NCBI GenBank assembly: GCA_946479185.1
Contig: CAMLFF010000031.1
Coordinates: 1 to 18,120 of the forward strand
Reading direction: 5' to 3'
Length of the DNA: 18,120 bases
Source of the DNA: an uncultured Sphingobium sp.
GTDB taxonomy: Bacteria; Pseudomonadota; Alphaproteobacteria; Sphingomonadales; Sphingomonadaceae
Made by a program: the position numbers and the translations under genes. Of this stretch, positions 14,613 to 18,120 are shown piece by piece. The notes below the pieces were generated by a model that worked only from the letters and a program-made list of their open reading frames with translations, was not told the DNA's origin and ran no database searches. Numbering within the stretch: the stretch's first letter is position 1; every line of letters begins with the position of its first letter.

Positions 14613-15992
14613 TTAATTTTTGTCGGCGTTCCAGGCGGAAATCTGCTGATCGAGATAGGATTGGGTCGCCTTGAACTGGATCAACCGGCTCTGCATCTTG
14701 GAATAAACGGAGGTCAGCTGCTCGCTATAATTGCTGCGCTGAATGCCCAGCTTGTCGAGCTGTGCCTGCAGACTGTCCCGCATTTTCTCATAGCTCGCCT
14801 TGGAGCTTGCGAGTGGGCCATCCGTGCCGTTCACGGCGTCCGTGATTTCCTTTAGCGCGCCTGCGATGCCGATGTTGGTCGTGCTGGTTGCGCTCGGGTT
14901 GAGCATTTGCGTCACAGCCTCGGGATTGGCGGCCAGGGCTGCGTTCAGCTTGACCGTATCCAGCTTGAGCGTGCCATCGCGCTGTGTGCTCACGCCCAGA
15001 TCATTGAGGCTGCGATAGTCGCCAGTGCCGGTCAGTTCGCGCGTCACCAGACCGCCAAGGCGGCGGGACATATCGCGAATGCCGGCATCGGCGGATAGCA
15101 GGCCGGACTCGCCGGACGCCGGATTGGATTTGGTGGATGTATTGAGCGCGCCCTTGAGCGAATTATAGGCGGTCACGAATTCCTGCACGAGATCGCCCAT
15201 CGACTTGGTCGGCTGGTCGGTCGCCAGCGTCACGGTCGTGCCGGGCTTGGCCTGATTGAGGTTGATCCGTACGAAAGGGATCGCCGTGGTGATCTCGTTC
15301 GACGTGAATTCCATATCCACATTGTCGATGCGCACCTGAGCGTTGGATGCGGTCTGACTTGTGGTGAGGGCGGCGCTTGCAAAGCGCTGAAGATCGGCAT
15401 CCGCATCAGGCTCTGCCGTGATGGTGAAGGCGTTGTTGGTGCCCGTCGCGCCTTTGATGACGAGGCGCGAGCCGCTCTGATCGGTCACGATCGAGGCCGA
15501 AACCTTGGCGCCCGAGCTGTTGATCGCGCCAGCAAGGTCGGCCAGCGTATTGGCGGGGCTGGCCAGCGTCACGGTCGTATCGACGCCGTTCACACTGAAC
15601 TTGAGCGATCCCGAGCCTGCAACTGCAGCGCCATTGGCGAGGGCTGCGGATTGCAGCACCTGTGCCTTGGCAAGCTGAAGCACTTCAAGCTGGGCAGGGA
15701 GTCCCTTGGGAACGCCGCCTGCAATGAGCGCCGCTGTCGCGACAGTTGGATCGTTGGATGTCGGCTGGCCGCTAAACGCTGTGCCCTTGAGCAGATCGCT
15801 CAGTGCGGTGGAAAAAGTGTCAAGCGAGCTTTTGGCCGATGCCAGCGCGGAGATGCGCAGTGTCGCTGTGGAGAGCCTGGATTCAACAGCCTTCTCGCGC
15901 GGCTGGAACGAGGCATTGGTCAGATCGCCCACGAGCTCGGCGACATTGATGCCTGATCCGATGCCCAATGTGCTTGCAATATCAACTGCCAT
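14613..15992 (-). CDS. fliD: Flagellar filament cap protein FliD (hook-associated protein 2)
   Basis: This 459-residue secreted protein forms the cap that folds flagellin into the growing filament. The N-terminal D0 region carries SGINVAELVGDLTNASFQP (13-31) and a heptad-rich stretch (to about 65). A Ser/Thr/Asn-rich variable centre (70-380) includes VNGVDTTVTLASPANTLADLAGAINSSGAKVSASIV. A C-terminal coiled coil (about 395-450) ends in LIQFKATQSYLDQQISAW. Length and order fit FliD. Start 15992 has AAGGGA 8 bases upstream, and a FliA-like promoter is seen at 16016-16042. Low cysteine content (none seen) is typical of exported flagellar proteins. Confidence 0.95.
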   Translation of the reverse strand: MAVDIASTLGIGSGINVAELVGDLTNASFQPREKAVESRLSTATLRISALASAKSSLDTFSTALSDLLKGTAFSGQPTSNDPTVATAALIAGGVPKGLPAQLEVLQLAKAQVLQSAALANGAAVAGSGSLKFSVNGVDTTVTLASPANTLADLAGAINSSGAKVSASIVTDQSGSRLVIKGATGTNNAFTITAEPDADADLQRFASAALTTSQTASNAQVRIDNVDMEFTSNEITTAIPFVRINLNQAKPGTTVTLATDQPTKSMGDLVQEFVTAYNSLKGALNTSTKSNPASGESGLLSADAGIRDMSRRLGGLVTRELTGTGDYRSLNDLGVSTQRDGTLKLDTVKLNAALAANPEAVTQMLNPSATSTTNIGIAGALKEITDAVNGTDGPLASSKASYEKMRDSLQAQLDKLGIQRSNYSEQLTSVYSKMQSRLIQFKATQSYLDQQISAWNADKN

Positions 15993-16015
15993 GCGTTTCG
16001 TCCCTTCAGTGCCTC

Positions 16016-16042
16016 AGAACGGCCTCGTTGCGGCGGTCTTTA
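16016..16042 (-). promoter_or_regulatory. fliDp: Candidate FliA (sigma28) promoter for fliD-fliS
   Basis: Read on the minus strand, TAAA (16042-16039) is followed after exactly 15 bases by GCCGTTCT (16023-16016). The sigma28 consensus is TAAA-N15-GCCGATAA: the -35 and the GCCG core match, and 5 of 8 bases of the -10 match. Predicted transcription start is near 16009, leaving a short leader that contains the AAGGGA site ahead of the fliD ATG at 15992. Confidence 0.5.
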
Positions 16043-16052
16043 GAGGGTAAGG

Positions 16053-16074
16053 AAAGAAAATCCGCTTAACGCGG
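16053..16074 (-). terminator. Weak candidate terminator after the unknown flagellar-locus gene
   Basis: On the minus strand, a short CCGC/GCGG stem (16074-16071 and 16065-16062, loop of five) is followed by ATTTTCTTT. Stem length is only four pairs, so the call is tentative, but it lies between the unknown gene and the fliD promoter. Confidence 0.3.
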
Positions 16075-16091
16075 CAGCGTCTCAGATTTGA

Positions 16092-16529
16092 TTAATGAGC
16101 GGCGGCTTCGGCCATGATCGGCGTTGCGACTGCCTGAGCCGCGCGTGCCTGCGCGGCCTGCAGAGCAAGCGATTGCGCGACTTGGGCGACGAAGGCCACC
16201 ATCGTCGCGTCTGTGGGCGGCAAGGGCAGGACGACCACCGGATTAGGCATCATGGCTACGAGGGCATTGTTCGCATCGCTGGCCGCATTGGAGGATGAAG
16301 CGGTGGATGGCTTGATGCTCGCCAGCACGTCCGCAATGTCCGCCTGGATCTTGGCATAGTCCGCCGCAGCGGACGCGCGGTAGAGCGGATTGGCGGCGAA
16401 GGGCGCATCACTCTGCGCTTCATTGCCAGTCGATTTGGACGATCCGACAGCGCGCACCATAGCGGCGCCACGGTCTTGCGCGTTGGTTGCGGGGCTTATC
16501 GGAGCCGTGCGAGGCAGGAATTCGTTCAT
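16092..16529 (-). CDS. Unrecognised Ala-rich protein between flhB and fliD
   Basis: This encodes 145 residues. The N-terminal 40 residues look disordered and polar (MNEFLPRTAPISPATNAQDRGA, SSKSTGNEAQSDAPF). A short segment YRASAAADYAKIQADIADVLASIKPS (50-75) could form a helix. A Ser/Ala/Asn linker and a PNPVVVLPLPP stretch follow, and the last 40 residues are Ala/Gln-rich and helical (VAQVAQSLALQAAQARAAQAVATPIMAEAAAH). No cysteine, tryptophan or signal peptide is present. I recognise no family; composition resembles exported or chaperone-bound flagellar proteins, and location supports a motility link. Coding potential is moderate, as composition could mislead. The start is preceded directly by a 7-base inverted repeat. 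Confidence 0.65.
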   Translation of the reverse strand: MNEFLPRTAPISPATNAQDRGAAMVRAVGSSKSTGNEAQSDAPFAANPLYRASAAADYAKIQADIADVLASIKPSTASSSNAASDANNALVAMMPNPVVVLPLPPTDATMVAFVAQVAQSLALQAAQARAAQAVATPIMAEAAAH

Positions 16530-16552
16530 GACACATCACTTTCTAATGTGTC
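16530..16552 (-). promoter_or_regulatory. Perfect inverted repeat abutting a start codon
   Basis: GACACAT and ATGTGTC (7 bases each) flank a 9-base loop. On the minus strand the second arm touches the ATG at 16529, and the loop contains AGAAAG, the only ribosome-binding-like sequence before that gene. It may be an RNA hairpin that hides or presents the ribosome-binding site, or an operator for a dimeric regulator (inference). Confidence 0.55.
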
Positions 16553-16587
16553 CCCACCAACAAAAGACGGACAAACCCGGCTAAGCT

Positions 16588-17730
16588 TTAATTCACGATG
16601 TTCCGCCCATCGGCATCGAACCGCATCGCCTCGGGCAGATCGATATGCGGACGGTCCATTTCGCTCGCCATATTATTCTCGATGCGGAAGACGAAGGCGA
16701 GCACGGTGGCCACGGCCATGAACAGCCGTTCATCCACTTCCTTGCCTGCTCGCGAGGTGAAGTAGATGGCGCGGGTCAGCTCGGGATATTGCAGGATCGG
16801 CAGATCATTCTCGGTCGCCAGCGCACGGATCGAGGCGGCAATCTCGTCCGCTCCGCGCGCCATCACGATGGGCGCTGCATCCTCGCCGGGCCGGTAGCGC
16901 AGCGCAACGGCAAAGTGCGTCGGGTTGGTCAGGATGACGGTCGCTTCTTCCACCGCTTTGCGGACTGAGCCGTTCAGCGTCTCATACTGCCTGCGCCGGA
17001 TCATGCCCTTGAGTTCAGGGGAGCCTTCGCTTTCCTTATGCTCCTGCTTGATTTCCTGCTTGCTCATGTTGAGCCGCTTGGTGCGCTGGAAAATCTGCGC
17101 CGGCACATCGATCCCTGCGACCAGAAACAGGCAACCGGCGAGGCAGAGCGATACGAAGATGAAGATGGAGCCAAGCTCGCTCAGCGCAGGCTCGATGCCG
17201 GTGCGCGCCATGCTCTGGACCGCTGGTATCTGTTGCCAGATGATATAGAAGCCGATTGCCCCAAGCAGCACCACTTTGGTGAGCGACTTGATCAGCTCGA
17301 TGAGGCCCTGCATCCCGAACATGCGTTTGAGGCCGGCTGCCGGGCTTAGCCGCGACGCCTTGGGCGCCATAGCTCCCGCGCGGAACCCCAGCGAGCCGAG
17401 CATCGCCGGGGCCGCAATCGCCGCCACGACAGTCGCGAAGAGAATGCCCGCGAGCGGCAGGCTGATGACGCTGATCAGATGCTCGGCGCGCTGCGCCGGC
17501 TCGAATGAAGCAATGTCGCGATTATCGAAGCGCAGGGCATCGGCAAGCATCTGGCGGATGGATTCCATCAGCGCTGGCCCGGCAAAGGCCATCCAGCCAA
17601 TGCCCGCCATCACCACCATTGCCGTGGAGAGTTCGCGCGATTGAAGGATGTCGCCCTTTTTGGCCGCGTCGGTCAGCTTCTTGGCTGTTGGTTTCTCGGT
17701 CTTTTCGCCGCCGCCCTGTGCCTCCGCCAT
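16588..17730 (-). CDS. flhB: Flagellar export apparatus protein FlhB
   Basis: This 380-residue component of the flagellar type III export gate sets the switch from rod/hook to filament substrates. The N-terminus GEKTEKPTAKKLTDAAKKGDILQSREL (8-34) is canonical. Four membrane segments lie at about 37-58, 88-112, 145-167 and 187-208. The connector MSKQEIKQEHKESEGSPELKGMIRRRQ is intact. The autocleavage motif N269-P270-T271-H272 is present at the same numbers as in Salmonella FlhB. The C-terminal domain ends with EMDRPHIDLPEAMRFDADGRNIVN, a longer tail than average. The start at 17730 follows the fliR stop by 3 bases, consistent with a fliR-flhB operon. Confidence 0.97.
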   Translation of the reverse strand: MAEAQGGGEKTEKPTAKKLTDAAKKGDILQSRELSTAMVVMAGIGWMAFAGPALMESIRQMLADALRFDNRDIASFEPAQRAEHLISVISLPLAGILFATVVAAIAAPAMLGSLGFRAGAMAPKASRLSPAAGLKRMFGMQGLIELIKSLTKVVLLGAIGFYIIWQQIPAVQSMARTGIEPALSELGSIFIFVSLCLAGCLFLVAGIDVPAQIFQRTKRLNMSKQEIKQEHKESEGSPELKGMIRRRQYETLNGSVRKAVEEATVILTNPTHFAVALRYRPGEDAAPIVMARGADEIAASIRALATENDLPILQYPELTRAIYFTSRAGKEVDERLFMAVATVLAFVFRIENNMASEMDRPHIDLPEAMRFDADGRNIVN

Positions 17731-17733
17731 GCC

Positions 17734-18120
17734 TCAGTTCCCCGAGAGCATTGCGCTGAGGTCGAGACTATCCTGCAGCGCGGCCGTGATCGCCTCGCCC
17801 ATCACAGGGGCAGCAAGGGCGAGTAATAGCAGCCCCGCGAGCAGGGTGGCGGGCAGGCCCACAGCGAACAGGTTGAGCGAGGGCGCGGTGCGCGCCAGCA
17901 TCGCCATCACCAGCTGCACAAGAATGAGCGTGAAGGTGACGGGCAGCGCAATGATAACCGCTGCCGAGAACATATTGCCGCCAAAGGAAACGATGCTCTC
18001 GAATGCGCTGGCGGGCATCAGATGCCCCGGCGGCAGCGCCTGATAGCTATCGACGATGTAGCGGATGAGCAGCAGATGCCCGTCCATCGCCAGCAGCAGA
18101 AAGGTCGCGATGATCGAGAG
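17734..18120 (-). CDS. fliR: Flagellar export gate protein FliR (5' end beyond the window)
   Basis: This is the C-terminal 128 residues of FliR, an integral membrane component of the type III export gate (FliP5-FliQ4-FliR1). The fragment reads in frame to the window edge; it contains FLLLAMDGHLLLIRYIVDSY, a FliR hallmark, followed by a gating-region SIVSFGGNMFSAAVIIALPVTFTLILVQLVMAMLARTAPSLNLFAVGLP block and a final hydrophobic segment. The internal ATG at 18087 is not the start, since conserved FliR sequence continues upstream of it. The stop at 17734 lies 3 bases ahead of flhB. Confidence 0.93.
   Translation of the reverse strand, partial: LSIIATFLLLAMDGHLLLIRYIVDSYQALPPGHLMPASAFESIVSFGGNMFSAAVIIALPVTFTLILVQLVMAMLARTAPSLNLFAVGLPATLLAGLLLLALAAPVMGEAITAALQDSLDLSAMLSGN

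Overview
The window is high-GC bacterial DNA with dense, short-spaced genes. Its content suggests an alphaproteobacterium, most likely a sphingomonad (Sphingomonadales). This rests on the mix of protein types (NADH-type FabI beside a YihY/BrkB protein and AroC, a type II DnaJ, an export-apparatus flagellar block) and on overall protein style, not on a marker gene, so the family-level assignment is an inference. Nineteen complete genes and one partial gene are supported. No rRNA, tRNA, CRISPR array or transposase gene is visible, and no gene-free stretch exceeds 300 bases. Positions 1-170 lie downstream of the glutaminase gene and hold nothing I can identify beyond a small TGGCA/TGCCA stem.

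Layout. (1) 171-2436, minus: a glutamate/dicarboxylate:cation symporter followed 7 bases later by glutaminase, a likely two-gene operon for glutamine/glutamate use. (2) 2506-7402, minus: a run of housekeeping genes, read in transcription order as dnaJ-type co-chaperone, yihY-type membrane protein, fabI, aroC, a small lipoprotein and a yjbQ-type protein. Several junctions are coupled: TAATG between yihY and fabI, ATGA between aroC and the lipoprotein gene. Two tandem GC-rich hairpins sit between fabI and aroC. (3) 7501-8214, minus: a secreted protein of unknown function, divergent from (4) pdxH and a cation diffusion facilitator (8350-9925, plus). (5) 10042-10803, plus: an unrecognised gene of clearly lower GC, bracketed by an imperfect direct repeat. 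It looks like a recent insertion. (6) 10814-12300: a membrane-anchored beta-lactamase-fold protein that has lost its catalytic residues, with a divergent small cysteine-containing membrane-anchored protein only 26 bases away. (7) 12368-14118, minus: a DUF808/YedI-type membrane protein and uracil-DNA glycosylase. (8) 14168-18120, minus: a flagellar block reading fliR (cut by the window edge), flhB, an unrecognised Ala-rich gene, fliD and fliS. A FliA-like (sigma28) promoter lies in front of fliD.

The main biology is housekeeping: aromatic amino acid precursor synthesis, fatty acid synthesis, vitamin B6 salvage, metal efflux, DNA repair and flagellum assembly. The parts that stand out are the apparent pseudo-enzyme and its small partner, the low-GC cassette with flanking repeats, and a perfect inverted repeat that abuts the start codon of the unknown flagellar-locus gene and places its probable ribosome-binding site in the loop.
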